DNA of 64,000 nucleotides from Lolium rigidum (GCF_022539505.1 NC_061512.1:151883962-151947961), one strand, 5' to 3'. Shown: positions 32,699 to 43,689, counted from the stretch's first letter. Program-made: numbers and translations. The notes: generated by a model not told the origin, from the letters alone.

Positions 32699-32890
32699 TT
32701 GCACCGGTTCGTATTACGAACCGGTGCAAAAGCTCCCCGCCCGAGCGCCCCACAGCCGGCCACGTGGAGATCCCTTTAGCACCGGTTCGTAAGACAACCG
32801 GTGCAAAAGGGGGGGGCCTTTTGCACCGGATGGTTTGCACCGGTTGCCCATCCGGTGCATATGGCCTTTAAAAACCGGTGCAAAAGGCCA
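32699..32890. repeat. CACTA right subterminal repeats
   Basis: Several copies of GCACCGGTT or its complement, some paired as ttgcaccggttcgtattacg / aaccggtgcaaaag palindromes, up to the terminal gcactagtg at 32896-32904. They are related to the palindrome at 21832-21918. Confidence 0.75.
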
Positions 32891-33027
32891 TGTTTGCACT
32901 AGTGACTTCTCATTTGACCGGTGAGCACATCAGCCATTTCTCCCCAGTACAAAGTACAAACCTTCATAGAGCATTATCCAACTAAATCCACCATTCGTTT
33001 TACCCACGCCTTCAAGCTCAACGAGCC

Positions 33028-33954
33028 ATGGCTACCAAAACCAAATCATGCTTTACTTTCCTGAGGGAAGCCCTGATCCTCCCCACGCGAAACCCAAAGC
33101 TCTTCACGCCGGTGCTCCTCCTCTTGGCCGGCACCGCCTTCCTTGGCCCCGTGGTCCAAGTCGTGTTCGTGCAGCCTCTCGCCTACGACATGATGATCCA
33201 TTTCGTCGAGATGGGCAACATGGATCCCTCGAGCCCTGAGTACGCCAAGATCCTTGAGGAGATAAAGCAAGACGCTGTGAAGCTCGTCCTCATCGTCATC
33301 GCCCAACTGATCGTCACGCTGGCGCTCGCCTTCCTCAACCAGATCATCGCCTTCTTCGCGGCCTCCACAACATACTCTGGCAGCCGCTACTCGCTCGCCG
33401 AGCTCATCCATGAGATCCGGAAGGGGAGCACTCTCAAGGGCCCCTTCATCACCCTGGCCGTGGTCACCACGCTTAACTTCGCGTGGATGGCGGTCCTGAC
33501 CGCCCTGCTTTCCGCCGTAATGCGTGGCGGCGGGATGCTCTCCGTCGAGGGTCTCGCCTTCGCCCTCACATTCCTCGCCTTCATGTACTTCACAGTCGTC
33601 GCGCTGGTGGGCGTCGCGGCGTCGGTGGTCGACGAGGAGTACCGCGGCGTGGGAGCGCTCCGGCAGGCGTGGAGGCTCATGACGCGGGTGAAGAGGAAGG
33701 AGGGTCTCGTGCTTGTGCTGGTGACACACCTCCTGCCCACCGTCGTGACACCCTTGTACGGGGTGGTTGCTCTTCTATATGCGAAGAGCATGGCGGCGGC
33801 TTTGTGCATGCTGGCCGTGTATGGTTTTCTGTCTGGTGCCGTGCAGGTGTACTACTTGGCGGCAGCCACGGTGTACTACTACGAAGCCATGGATAGCAAG
33901 GAGGAGGCGCCTTGTGGATATGCCAAGATCCCATCGGGGGAAGGAAATGTCTGA
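33028..33954 (+). CDS. Uncharacterised plant membrane protein, family copy 2 (intact, 308 aa)
   Basis: A single-exon frame of 308 residues starting MATKTKSCFTFLREALILPT in a good context (gagccATGGC). About six hydrophobic segments: residues 25-48, 83-113, 139-164, 173-200, 226-251 and 255-285. Loops are hydrophilic and the tail ends GYAKIPSGEGNV; copies 3 and 4 also end GYAKL. The family resembles the uncharacterised transmembrane proteins of Arabidopsis AT1G23830-AT1G23850 as far as I recall; no function is known to me. Conserved points across copies include LREGLLLPxRN near the start, a LKGP/IKGP before segment 3, and AWRL before segment 5. The promoter is cut by the CACTA right end, 123 bp before the ATG, so only a short native upstream region remains. 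Confidence 0.85.
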   Translation: MATKTKSCFTFLREALILPTRNPKLFTPVLLLLAGTAFLGPVVQVVFVQPLAYDMMIHFVEMGNMDPSSPEYAKILEEIKQDAVKLVLIVIAQLIVTLALAFLNQIIAFFAASTTYSGSRYSLAELIHEIRKGSTLKGPFITLAVVTTLNFAWMAVLTALLSAVMRGGGMLSVEGLAFALTFLAFMYFTVVALVGVAASVVDEEYRGVGALRQAWRLMTRVKRKEGLVLVLVTHLLPTVVTPLYGVVALLYAKSMAAALCMLAVYGFLSGAVQVYYLAAATVYYYEAMDSKEEAPCGYAKIPSGEGNV

Positions 33955-33959
33955 TTCAT

Positions 33960-34850
33960 GATCCAAGTGAGCTATACAAAGTGTTCTTATTTTGTTGAAA
34001 GTTGAAACTGCTAGAGGAATGCGTTTGTTTCTCGTGCAATATATCTTCTTGGATTATATGTGCCCGGTGGAGAAATATTTCAACTTCAATAAGACAAGGG
34101 TACGATAATTGGTCATGAGAATCTAAAAAACTTCATTACAGAGTACTACAAAAATTTATGTGGGGCACCAGAACCAAAATATTTCGCCTTAGTATCTTCT
34201 CTGCAGCAACCTTCGTTTTGGTGTTTCTGTCTTTATGCGACGCTCTCCTCCCGAGAACTCTTCGTGGCCATATATTTAGTGGTTTTTAATACACCGCAAT
34301 ATGCATCTATCAATACATCTCACAATATAATAAGATCAGATCTCATAAAACAATATCATGGAACAAGGATCCAACACATAGGTATTACAAATATGACCAT
34401 AATCATAACATGCAGCTCATATGGCACTAAGTACTATGAAGAACATGAGAGAAATTGATCAAGCTAATGCCACAACTTCGTAGTCCAGAGGTGGACTACT
34501 CCCTCCTGGTCATGGTGATGATGATGAAGACGTTGGAGAAGGTGGAGATCCCTCCGGCGATGATCCTGGCGGAGTTTCCACCACCAATCTTCTCTGCAGC
34601 AGCCTCCATTTTGGTGCTTCTGTCTTTCTGCGGCGCTCTCCTCACGATAACTCTTTGAAGCCATATATAGTGATTTTTAGGGCAAAATACGTCAGTTCGC
34701 GAAAGATTAGGGAAAACGGGCGATCAATGGCTGAACGGAGGTGGGTGGCGCGGCTAGCGGCTAGCCTTTTAGGCCGCGCCACGTATGCTCTTTCAGCCCT
34801 CGGGCCTCTCCAGGTGTGCTTCAAGGGCCCAAGCTGTTCCTCTCGATGAA
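33960..34850. repeat. Duplicated segment and LTR-like sequence
   Basis: A block of about 90 bp (cttctctgcagcaacc to gccatatatttagtg, near 34197-34290) recurs near 34590-34680 with about 80-85% identity. Between them, gtagtccagaggtggactac resembles the 'tagtccaggggtagactac' motif in the LTRs at 53809 and 58933, so a solo-LTR remnant is possible. No gene is supported here beyond the 3' flank of copy 2. Confidence 0.4.
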
Positions 34851-34855
34851 AAAAT

Positions 34856-36144
34856 GATGCTCTAAAAATTCAAGGTTAAATTGACTCCGTATAGGTCTCT
34901 CAAAGTGAAAAATACGCGAAATAGGGTTTTACTATTCTGCAGGATTATAAACCAAATAAAGGGGATCATTGATAAATCCCCATAAATCAATGTAAAACAT
35001 GGTATTATCATCATATATGTTGCAAATATGTGAGAATTCAATATGATAAAGGACAAATATCATGTATACATTTTACATGCGTCACCAGCCGGCCCCCTTG
35101 GGCCCAACCCCCTTAGCCCATGGGGTGGCCAGCCGCTTCGGATTTAGGGTGCAACCTTTTACTATTAAATAAATGATTATATTTAGTATCGATTTAATTA
35201 ATTAATATATAATACATATTATATAATTTCCATTGATCCGAGACACCTCCCGAACCACTCCGAATAAACTTCAGATACTCCTGGAACCCTTTCCAGCTCT
35301 CTCTCCCTATTTCCGATGAATCCGAAACTATCTTAAGTTTGGTTGAACTCTTAAGTGTGTTACCCTATGGTTCGAGAAGAACACGACTCTCCAATCAATG
35401 ATCATTAGGTGGGTTTGGATAACCATACTGATCCATGTGTATTCTACGGAGATATGATCTTACGCTAGGTCTCATTTTCTTTGTTACTTCGATACCGACA
35501 TTCATCCGACATATAATCGTTGGTATAATCTTACCAATCTTGTTACTGACAAGGCTATTCAACTTGTTCCGTGTGATTCCATCCCCATGACCTAGTCATA
35601 CATTACGCAACTTATGGATGTAATATCACCGAATGGGCCCAAACTATGTTCGTCACGCGGGTAACAAATCCTGCTATTGATACATACGCCTCAACCCATG
35701 CATTTTGAATACCCAACTAAAAATTTATGACAACCCTGTTACGGTGTGACGGTTGATGCAATCAAAACAGCCTCCGGTGACAGTGATAGAAATGATCTCA
35801 CGATCTAAAGATTTGGTCACTACGCTTTCATCAACATCGTAACATTGAACTTTGTGACTTGGCCACGTTACAGTACTTATATATTAGTTATGTCCATCAT
35901 ATCATTCACCAAATGATATGACCCCATTGTCAAATGACATGTATGTCCATGACCGGTCATCGAATAACCATAATGAGCTAATTAGCACATATATGCTTAC
36001 TAGGGACCCTGGTTTGTTTACAATACCACACATGTACCAATATTTCCGATTAATACAATTATAGAATGGCACGAAACTATTATGAAAAATTGAAATAATA
36101 ATAAATACTACTTAATATTTGCCTCTATGGCACTATCTCCAACA
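34856..36144 (-). mobile_element. LTR of a degenerate Copia-like retrotransposon (minus orientation)
   Basis: The right border ends atctccaaca at 36144; read on the minus strand the LTR starts TGTTGGAGATAGTGCC and is preceded by the purine tract gtgcaagtgggagac (36145-36160). This is the arrangement of a 3' LTR. The left border is uncertain, near tgatgctcta at 34856. Phrases such as ccgagacacctcccgaacc are familiar from Triticeae Copia LTRs. Confidence 0.5.
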
Positions 36145-38215
36145 GTCTCCCACTTGCACTATAGTACAAATAATCAATTTACATTTGTTATTAATCATAA
36201 CACCATACACTTATGTGCAAATGATCATGCCTGCTCGTGGAAGATGTTGTTGACAACCCGAATCGTTTAGATACATATGTTATTTGCAAATCTATAATGT
36301 CACCTTGTTTGACATTATTCTATCATCAAAATGATAAATTCATGATTATATGTTTGGTTTTAGAGTGATACTTTTCTTCCCGTCTACACAATGACGTTTT
36401 GTTTGGTCAAAACAGACTTCAACATACTTTTTCATTTACACTAGAAAACATGCTCAGATGAAAGTTAATCTTTCTCAGCCAAATTATCAACGTAGATTCA
36501 AATGGCAATGCATCCAATGCAACTTCAATGTTTATCCATGCTTTATTTCAACTCTAAGGTTGTTATTAATGCGATGTTTCCAATCTTCTAAATAGTATTC
36601 TAATTTGTACTAGTGTAACATCTTTACAGTTCAAGTTCACTATCCTTTAGAGATAAGAATCATATTCTCAGTTCTCACAAGATACTCGAGAATCACCATA
36701 TCTTAGGTGCAACGATTTTCTCAGAAATCACTCTAGAACACGTTACTTCTGACTAAGAATTTGGATCACATTATGTAATTTACACAATATGGCTTGATGG
36801 AATAACTCTATAACCAAGACATCCCTTTCTTTCATTCAACCATTGTTGTAACACCAAGAACATCTTTATGCTCCACCTAGTTATACAAGATATAACTCTT
36901 CTGTTCTTGTTTTATTATGAAAACTCCTTCAGAATCTCATCTAAGATGGTAATTCTGACTTAATTTTTATTAAACATGATGATCTATCTCGATAGACATT
37001 TTTAATGTTTTAGTACTTTCAATTTCACTCATAGAATATTTATTATCTTAAATAATCATAGTACCTTAATACTCACAATATGTCATCTACATATTAGAGA
37101 GCTTAATTAAACTCCCATTAAAATATGTTAACACATATATGATGGAGGTTCTCATAGTTCCCACTCAAAATATGTCATCTCATATACGACTTAGGAAAGC
37201 TATTTAACTCCCACTCAATTTCTTGCAATTCCAGGTTTTCTCTTTATTTGAGTAATTCAAAAATCCTTTGATCATTTATGAAATTGAGAATTTCAGCTAC
37301 AATATACTAGCATTCACATGATTTACAAAACCCACGGATTGTACAATTACAATTCTTCTTCAATTTAGAAATTCGAAGGAGATGCAGTTTTGTCAATCTT
37401 TCATCAATTTTCATAATTGTAATAATTGCTCGTTAAATCCTCATGATTCAAGCATCTCTATATAAATGTAGTCAACTCTTTGAATTTTTCAAAACATGCT
37501 TTGTGACAAATCGAACTTTATGTCTTTCATGAATTTTCATTTCTACTTAAAAGAAGATTAAGAAACATTTTACCTAATAGTATCAAATATCAAAATACTT
37601 TGCAATCTTAAATGTAAGTCAATATATAATTTCATGACTCTTAAGTCATTTCTCGTACTTGGGTTTTTCATCGCTTCCTTGTAGTTCGTAGGTTATGTCT
37701 TTATTCCAAGACAAGTGAATCATGAATATTATCCCGCATCGTGGGACAACATGTTCTTGAATCCTACTTTGTTTAGGACAACTCAAACATGAGATGTCAG
37801 GATCATCATCATTAATCTCTCCACTATAGTGGAGTTTTCCCACGGAACATTTCATTGCGCTACTCTGATATATGGTGATATGCTCAAATACCTTAATTTA
37901 GTTTTATTTTCTTCCATCGGTGTCATTGAGAATAACTTTCTTAGAAAACACTATGTTTGGCAATACGAGCTTTGCCTCTTTGGTTTCGTGTAAGATGTAT
38001 TCATAATTCATAATTACTCGAGAATACATTAAAAATTCTTTATTCATCTTAATTTCAGATTATTCTATAATTCAAAGTTCCATGGTTGTTAGAGGGTTTT
38101 TATTTTATTTTAAATGAGTGTTTGCTATTTTATTTCAGGTGTTTGCTCTAAATAATATTGGTAACATGCTAAGACATGATATAGACCATGCACATTTAGT
38201 GTTAGCTGACGTCTC
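36145..38215 (-). mobile_element. Internal sequence of the degenerate Copia-like element
   Basis: AT-rich, with no frame over 70 codons. It directly follows the polypurine tract of the LTR to its left. Recurrent aactcccactcaat / ctcccattaaaatatg phrases are familiar from the 3' non-coding region of Triticeae Copia elements. No second LTR was recognised to the right, so the element is truncated. Confidence 0.4.
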
Positions 38216-38487
38216 GAGGGATTGAGCACCCCACTACACAGACTGAGTCATCTTTGACACGCCAAGAAGGCCGTCACAATCAGGTTTAACCCATAAGAAT
38301 GAATCTGCCAGTGAGAATGGTTCAAGCTACTTTGCACTGGTATATTTCCTGTCTCCTGCCGGCCGGTGTTGGCCTTCATCTGTGATCCATGTTGGATCGA
38401 ACTTATGCCTTATGGGGGTGTCTATTTTTATAACTGACTATGTTGTGGGAGCGTTTGTGCCTTTATATATAAAGTCGGACATATGGC

Positions 38488-39598
38488 CTTATGTATTAAA
38501 AAGGTTGTTGGTATAAAGCACCCACTTTGTAGGCTAAATATTAATTTTGCTACCACTTTATGTTTTGGAAGCAAAAATCTACCATATTTTGTCGAGGTTT
38601 TCAGAAAAAACAATAATTTTACATTGAGTATGAATTGACACCATTTTTAACCAGCGAGATCCACTCGTAGCTGACGACGTGACACTATTAATGATGGACC
38701 AAATTTTAAAAGTCAAATATATCTAATAAAAGAAAATACAGATTGAAAAAACCTAGCATCTCTCCTATCCCCGTCGCCACACACCTCCCATGCCCAACCC
38801 CACCGCCACGGCACCAGTGTCACACCCTCCCTCGGTAAACTTGTTGTTGCCTCCCTTGTGAACATGTCACCATACGTTAGTCGAGACCCTCCCTTCTCCC
38901 TTACCCCGCGCTCCGCCATTCCTTTCGCGACTTGCCTGCCACAAACCTCTCCCATGAGAGCGAGGTGAACCACCACCTGGCCAATCAGCTCATAGAAGGT
39001 CGGCATGGCCCGACTAGGCGGGCGCTCACACCCAATCAACGGCCCGAGCGGCACCGCGCCCTGGCGTGTCGACCACCCATCCCGCTCACCATGGACGTGA
39101 TGGAGGGAGCCACAGACGAGCTTGGAGATAACGAATTTGATAGGGCGCACGTCATCCGGATTCGACGAAGATGGAGATGCACGAGTTGATGCAGGGCTTC
39201 CGCAGCAGATTCATTAGTCTATGATAATTAGGGCAACAAGGTGTGCCTCGGTTGTTGGGAGACGCCGGAGCTCTGATACGAACTAGTCGAAGCTCGGGAG
39301 GCGCCAGAGATAGGAAGGGACGACGAGTCCTATTTTTTGTTGATTTTATTAAAAAATAAGTTGTTTTGATTGTTCTAGTTGGACTGACAGGTGGCTCTGA
39401 GTCCACCTCGGCAAATTGGTTCTGCCAACTAGGCCCCACATGCTATAAACGGTGTCAATTTGTGCTGAATGAACGATTAGTTTTTTCACGAGAACCTCTA
39501 CAATGTGGTGGATTTTTGCTCCCAAAACATAAAATGATATCAAAGTTGACATTTAGCACGAAAAGTGGTGGTTTTATGCTATCAACTCGTTTTAAAAG
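38488..39598. mobile_element. MULE-like element with long terminal inverted repeats
   Basis: About 110-120 bp at 38488-38612 are the inverted counterpart of 39478-39598. Shared stretches include actttatgttttggaagcaaaaatct and its complement agatttttgctcccaaaacataa (with changes), and ggctaaata / catttagca. Identity is about 75-80% by eye. Long inverted ends fit Mutator-like elements. The interior (38640-39450) has a GC-rich portion (38750-39300) without a recognisable domain, possibly captured host DNA. No transposase and no clear 9-bp duplication were seen. Confidence 0.5.
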
Positions 39599-39743
39599 GA
39601 GGTTCTAGCGCGAAAACTTCTGTTTGTGATATCTATCCATCACAAACTTTGTAAACATAGGTGCTGTAAAAGAAACTTTGCAAACATAGGAAACCATTTG
39701 TGATATGCACTTTTCACTAACATGTTACATTGAGAACGCCGTC

Positions 39744-41929
39744 CAAGAGCTCCAGGGGTATCTCACTTGCTTTTTGCCGATGATACCATTTTATTTTTCA
39801 AAGCTACCCAAGAGCAAGCGTTGAGAATACATCAAACAATTGATACATATGCTGAAGCGACGGGGCAGTTGATCAATAGAGCTAAATGCTCAATCTCTTT
39901 TAGTGAGAAATGTCCAGTTCAAGTTCAGGAGCAAGTAAAAAATGTGCTACATGTGCAAGCGGATGGGATGCAAGAGAAATACCTTGGGCTCCCTACACCT
40001 GAAGGACGTATGCACAAAGGTAAATTTCAGAATTTACAAGAAAAGCTTACCAAAAGAATTATGACTTGGGGTGATGGATACCCGTCATCGGCAGGGAAGG
40101 AGATGTTAATCAAGGCCATTGCCCAGGCTATACCTGCGTATATAATGGGCGTGTTTAAGCTCCCGATGTCAGTTTGTGATGATCTATCGAGAATGGTTAG
40201 AAATTACTGGTGGGGTTCAAGTGAGGGGAAAAGGAAAACTCACTGGATGGCATGGGATCAGATTACCAAACCCAAAGCTTGTGGTGGGCTGGGCTTCCGC
40301 GATTTTCGAAAATTCAACCAAGCTCTTCTCGCTAGGCAAGCATGGCGTCTTCTATCTAACCCTGATAGTTTATGTGCGAGAGTTTTGAAGGCGAAGTATT
40401 ATCCAAATGGACAGCTCCAAGACACTGTTTTTACAGGCAATGCCTCGTCGACTTGGCAAGCTATTACTTATGGTCTTGATCTTCTTAAAAAAGGTCTTGT
40501 GTGGAGAATCGGCAATGGACATCGAGTTAGGGTGTGGAGGGATCCTTGGATCCCAAGACCGCACTCGTATAGGCCTGTAACCCAACAGGGAGAGTGCCGC
40601 ATTCGGAGGGTTTCAGAATTGCTAAATGAGCATGGCGCCTGGGACATAGACCTGCTCAGGCAATGGTTCTTGCAAATGGACGTTAATGAAATAATCAAGA
40701 TCCGGCCTTCCCCGCGACAACTTGATGATGTGCTTGCATGGGCGCCGACAAAGAATGGCGTCTTCACGGTTCGAAGTGCGTACTGGTTGGCGATGGAGGA
40801 ATGCCAACGGCCTTTAATAGGCGCCACGAGCAGGGCACCGGATGGCCATCGTGCTATCTGGAAGGCAATTTGGGGGTGCCCTGCCCCCCAAAAGGTACGC
40901 ATATTCGCCTGGAAATTGGCCACTAATACACTTTCAACATGGGATAACAAATATAAACGAAACCTGGAGATTTCTAATGTCTGTGTACTGTGTGGTGTTG
41001 AACGAGAGGACAACTTCCACGCCTTTTGCAGATGCCCTATGGCGATATCCCTTTGGAGAGCAATGGAGGATACATGGAGGCTACCTGACCTCGCTAGCAT
41101 CGTCAACTCGGGGGCGGATTGGCTCCTGCAGTTGCTAGCTGAGAAGACGGAGATGGAGTGTGCTAGAATTCTCATGCTACTCTGGAGAATCTGGCATGTT
41201 CGAAATGAAGTTACCCATTTCAAACCGGCGCCACCTGTGGAAGTTTCATGCCGTTTCCTTTGCAGCTACCTCGACTCCATTGTGCAGATCAAGTACTTCC
41301 CACAGGCGGACTGCATTAAGGGCAAGACACCGGTGGATCAGGTTACACATGGATGGAGAAAGGGAAAAGGGAGGATAGTAGAAGAAAGGTGTCGGCAACG
41401 GTGGACTCGGCCACCCTCGGGCTGGGTAAAGCTCAATGTCGATGGGTCCTTTGATGCTGAATCAAGGACAGGTGGAGCTGGTATGATCCTTCGTGATGAC
41501 AACGGTGAAATTATTTTCTCGGCATGCCGGTCCCTGAATGCCTGTTCGTCCCCTTTAGAATCGGAACTAGCTGCATGTATGGAGGGTATTGCTCTGGTCC
41601 AGCAACGGAATGGCCTGTCACTTGTGATAGAGATGGATTGCCTGGAGGCAGTGGCCATGATCAGGTGTGAGATGGAGGACCGTTCAGCCTCAATGTTCAT
41701 CCTCAGGGAAATAAAGCACCTTCTTCAAGGTGTCTCGGAGTTCAAGATCGAGCATATTAAGCGAGAACAGAACTTGGTGAGCCATGTTCTTGCTAACAAA
41801 GGCCGAGTTGAAGCTATGACAAACTTATGGCTTTGTTCGGGTCCAGTAGAAATTCAGGAACTCTGTAGTAAGGATTGTACTCTTGTGCCTTAATTAATAT
41901 ATTTTACACTCGCAAAAAAAAAAAAAAAA
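39744..41929 (+). mobile_element. 5'-truncated LINE with 12-bp target duplication
   Basis: The element begins inside the reverse-transcriptase gene and ends with a run of A at 41914-41929. GAGAACGCCGTC flanks it exactly on both sides (39732-39743 and 41930-41941). This is the mark of target-primed reverse transcription, with the usual 5' truncation. The perfect duplication and open frame suggest a fairly recent event. The target is unassigned sequence just right of the MULE-like inverted end, containing gtgatatgcac on both sides. Confidence 0.92.
39767..41893 (+). CDS. LINE ORF2 C-terminal part: reverse transcriptase end, zf-RVT, RNase H
   Basis: 708 codons without a stop. The frame is already open at 39744 (RAPGVSHLLFADDTILFF), so the natural start is missing. 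Order: the FADD catalytic motif of the reverse transcriptase; YLGLPTPEGRMHKGKF and WWGSSEGKRKTHWMAWD; a zf-RVT region with WKAIWGCPAPQKVRIFAWKL and CVLCGVEREDNFHAFCRCP; and a plant RNase H domain with KLNVDGSFDAESRTGGAGMI, ESELAACMEGI and a late IKREQNLVSHVLA. An RNase H at the end is typical of plant L1-type LINEs. The protein copied LINE RNA into DNA; this copy lacks the endonuclease and most of the reverse transcriptase. Confidence 0.88.
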   Translation: MLFADDTILFFKATQEQALRIHQTIDTYAEATGQLINRAKCSISFSEKCPVQVQEQVKNVLHVQADGMQEKYLGLPTPEGRMHKGKFQNLQEKLTKRIMTWGDGYPSSAGKEMLIKAIAQAIPAYIMGVFKLPMSVCDDLSRMVRNYWWGSSEGKRKTHWMAWDQITKPKACGGLGFRDFRKFNQALLARQAWRLLSNPDSLCARVLKAKYYPNGQLQDTVFTGNASSTWQAITYGLDLLKKGLVWRIGNGHRVRVWRDPWIPRPHSYRPVTQQGECRIRRVSELLNEHGAWDIDLLRQWFLQMDVNEIIKIRPSPRQLDDVLAWAPTKNGVFTVRSAYWLAMEECQRPLIGATSRAPDGHRAIWKAIWGCPAPQKVRIFAWKLATNTLSTWDNKYKRNLEISNVCVLCGVEREDNFHAFCRCPMAISLWRAMEDTWRLPDLASIVNSGADWLLQLLAEKTEMECARILMLLWRIWHVRNEVTHFKPAPPVEVSCRFLCSYLDSIVQIKYFPQADCIKGKTPVDQVTHGWRKGKGRIVEERCRQRWTRPPSGWVKLNVDGSFDAESRTGGAGMILRDDNGEIIFSACRSLNACSSPLESELAACMEGIALVQQRNGLSLVIEMDCLEAVAMIRCEMEDRSASMFILREIKHLLQGVSEFKIEHIKREQNLVSHVLANKGRVEAMTNLWLCSGPVEIQELCSKDCTLVP

Positions 41930-42097
41930 GAGAACGCCGTCTGAAATGGGCCCTTTTAGTGATATGCACATATAGCAGTAGATTACACTTTCGCCAGTTT
42001 GCAGCTCTATTTCAGAGACACTTGTGAATTGTAATTTCATTCTGCACCCAACAGGCCAACACCAAAGTCACACAATAACCCACAATTCTGTTTGTGT

Positions 42098-42157
42098 CTC
42101 CCTCCATTTCAAATCAATTGACGCGAGACTGCGTCAATCAATTTGGGCCGGAGGGAG
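42098..42157. mobile_element. Stowaway-type MITE (60 bp)
   Basis: Ends CTCCCTCCATTTCAAATC and its relaxed complement to CCGGAGGGAG at 42157, followed by TA (42158-42159). The inner arms tcaattgacg / gcgtcaatcaatt pair well. It lies in the 3' flank of family copy 3. Confidence 0.8.
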
Positions 42158-42332
42158 TACATTCTTTGGTGTGCTCTTTCCTCGGTGCTCAGCTAAAAAA
42201 ATATCCAAAGTGGTGGCATGCTTATTCAAAAGGAGTAAAGTAATATTTGGCATTACATATACTAGTATTACAGGTCGAAATTTCCATGGCAAGCAATCGG
42301 TGTGATAACAAGTTGAGCTAATTAATGATCAA

Positions 42333-43286
42333 TTAAGCATTTGCTTCTTCCGTTGATAGCTTGGCGTATCCAGTAGCCCCCAGCTGGCTGTCGACGCTCT
42401 CCCTGCGCTCGTAGTAGAACGCGGCCATGGCGCAGATGGTGAACAACTGCACGAGCGCCAGCAGAACCGCGTACACAATACCCAGGAGCAACCCAAGCGC
42501 CACGCTGTTAACCGCGCACGTCGTTGCGAGCGTGCGCACCGGCGATACGGCGGCGGCCAGGACGGCGGTGACGGCCACGTACAGGACGACCTGCCACTTC
42601 TTCCCCTTGACCAGCCTCCACGCCTTGCCTAACGCAGCTGCGCCGTAGCATCCGGGCTCGGCCACCGCCACGACGACGCTGAAGGAGCAGATGAAGGAGA
42701 AGTACACGAGGCAGACGGAGGCGGCGATGACGAGCAGCGAGGCCACGAGCAAAGTCACGAAGTACTGCTTCACCGCGAGAAAGCTAACAAGTCCTACCAT
42801 GGCCACCAGAAGCGCGACGTAGACGATCTCCAGGACGTAGATGAAGGCGAGCGTGAGCAGGGGGCCCTTGATCTGCGCCTTGGCTTTGCCCAGGAGCGCG
42901 CCAAACGTAGTAGCGGGCTGCTCGCCGGAGTACGTTGAGACGGCGGCGAAGAGGACGACGATGCGGACGGCCGCGCCGACCACGAGGGCGAGCAGGAGGT
43001 ACCCTGCGCCGACGAGCAGGAGCTCCCTGGCGTCATTCCGGATCTCCTGCACCAGCTTGGCGTACTCGAGGCTTCCGGGCTCGGTGGTGTTGAGCGCCTT
43101 GATGTCGACCTTGATCTCGTCGGCGAGGGGCTGGAGGCCGAGGTCGTTGGCGAGGACGATCAGCGCGGTGGCGGCGAGGATGAAGGCAGAAACCGCTGTG
43201 AAGAGCCTCCGGTTGCGGCTCGGCAGGAGGAGCCCCTCCTTAAGGAAGTTGAAGAACGAAGGCGCATTGCTTTGACTGGTTGCCAT
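42333..43286 (-). CDS. Uncharacterised plant membrane protein, family copy 3 (intact, 317 aa)
   Basis: Single exon. I chose the start MATSQSNAPSFFNFLKEGLL at 43286 rather than the upstream in-frame ATG at 43391, because it aligns with METSQNKAPSFFNFLREGLL of copy 4. About six hydrophobic segments follow the same spacing as copy 2. Family points: KALNTTEPGSLEYAKL, KAQIKGPLLTLAFIYVLE, VAVAEPGCYGAAALGKAWRL and TLATTCAVNSVALGLL; the tail is GYAKLSTEEANA. On the minus strand an AATATACCC TATA-like motif lies about 60 bp upstream (near 43347). It lies opposite to copies 2 and 4, so one inversion occurred in the cluster. Copies 3 and 4 are closer to each other than to copy 2. Confidence 0.87.
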   Translation of the reverse strand: MATSQSNAPSFFNFLKEGLLLPSRNRRLFTAVSAFILAATALIVLANDLGLQPLADEIKVDIKALNTTEPGSLEYAKLVQEIRNDARELLLVGAGYLLLALVVGAAVRIVVLFAAVSTYSGEQPATTFGALLGKAKAQIKGPLLTLAFIYVLEIVYVALLVAMVGLVSFLAVKQYFVTLLVASLLVIAASVCLVYFSFICSFSVVVAVAEPGCYGAAALGKAWRLVKGKKWQVVLYVAVTAVLAAAVSPVRTLATTCAVNSVALGLLLGIVYAVLLALVQLFTICAMAAFYYERRESVDSQLGATGYAKLSTEEANA

Positions 43287-43689
43287 GCTTGTGGTTTGAG
43301 AAACTTTCGCGATGGTGCTGTGAGAAGAGAGAGACACAGACGATGGGTATATTAAGGGAGAACCGGCGACCGCGTATTGGTCCGGCAACAAAATTAATTA
43401 TATTGGATATAACGCGTAGCGAGTAGGAAGTAGGATATACCAACAAGTAACATTCGGTATGGTTTTGTTCTATATAGGAGACTCTGAAAAGTCTTGTGAC
43501 GGAGTCAATTGCCACGAAGGAACGTTTCCTGATTACTTAACCGGCAATGATATACCTTTTTTTTTCAAAATGGGGATTGCTTCAGCCTCTACATCAATCG
43601 ATGCACACAGCTTTTTTTATGACAAATTCATCACTTTCAGGGTTTACAAATGATGGATCATATAGGGTGGACATAAAGATCAGCCAGCG

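Larger units (their letters stand above)
21811..32904 (+). mobile_element. CACTA (En/Spm-like) element, left end missing
   Basis: The right end is gcactagtg at 32896-32904, the inverted CACTA terminus. The left side begins abruptly in subterminal repeats near 21811 with no CACTA end, so it is truncated or rearranged there. Subterminal palindromes built on GCACCGGTT lie at 21832-21918 and 32699-32890, with more at 27318-27396. Cargo in order: TNP2-like transposase remains, tandem repeats, a small minus-strand gene with its own promoter, a GC-rich block, transposase-associated genes and a Ulp1-like protease. Three bases after the right end (act) could be the target duplication, but its partner is gone. 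Confidence 0.85.

Noticed and set aside
33046..33729. 227-codon minus-strand frame
   Set aside because: It is the complement of the intact membrane-protein gene at 33028-33954 in GC-rich coding DNA; His/Glu/Arg-rich with no domain.
40468..41223. 251-codon minus-strand frame
   Set aside because: Complement of the LINE ORF, which has recognisable motifs on the plus strand.
42098..42157. Hairpin considered as a microRNA precursor
   Set aside because: The ends are Stowaway termini with TA next to them; a MITE explains the pairing.
43286..43391. Upstream ATG giving a 352-aa version of membrane-protein copy 3
   Set aside because: The added 35 residues cover the TATA-like and leader sequence and have no counterpart in copies 2 and 4; the start at 43286 aligns with the family.
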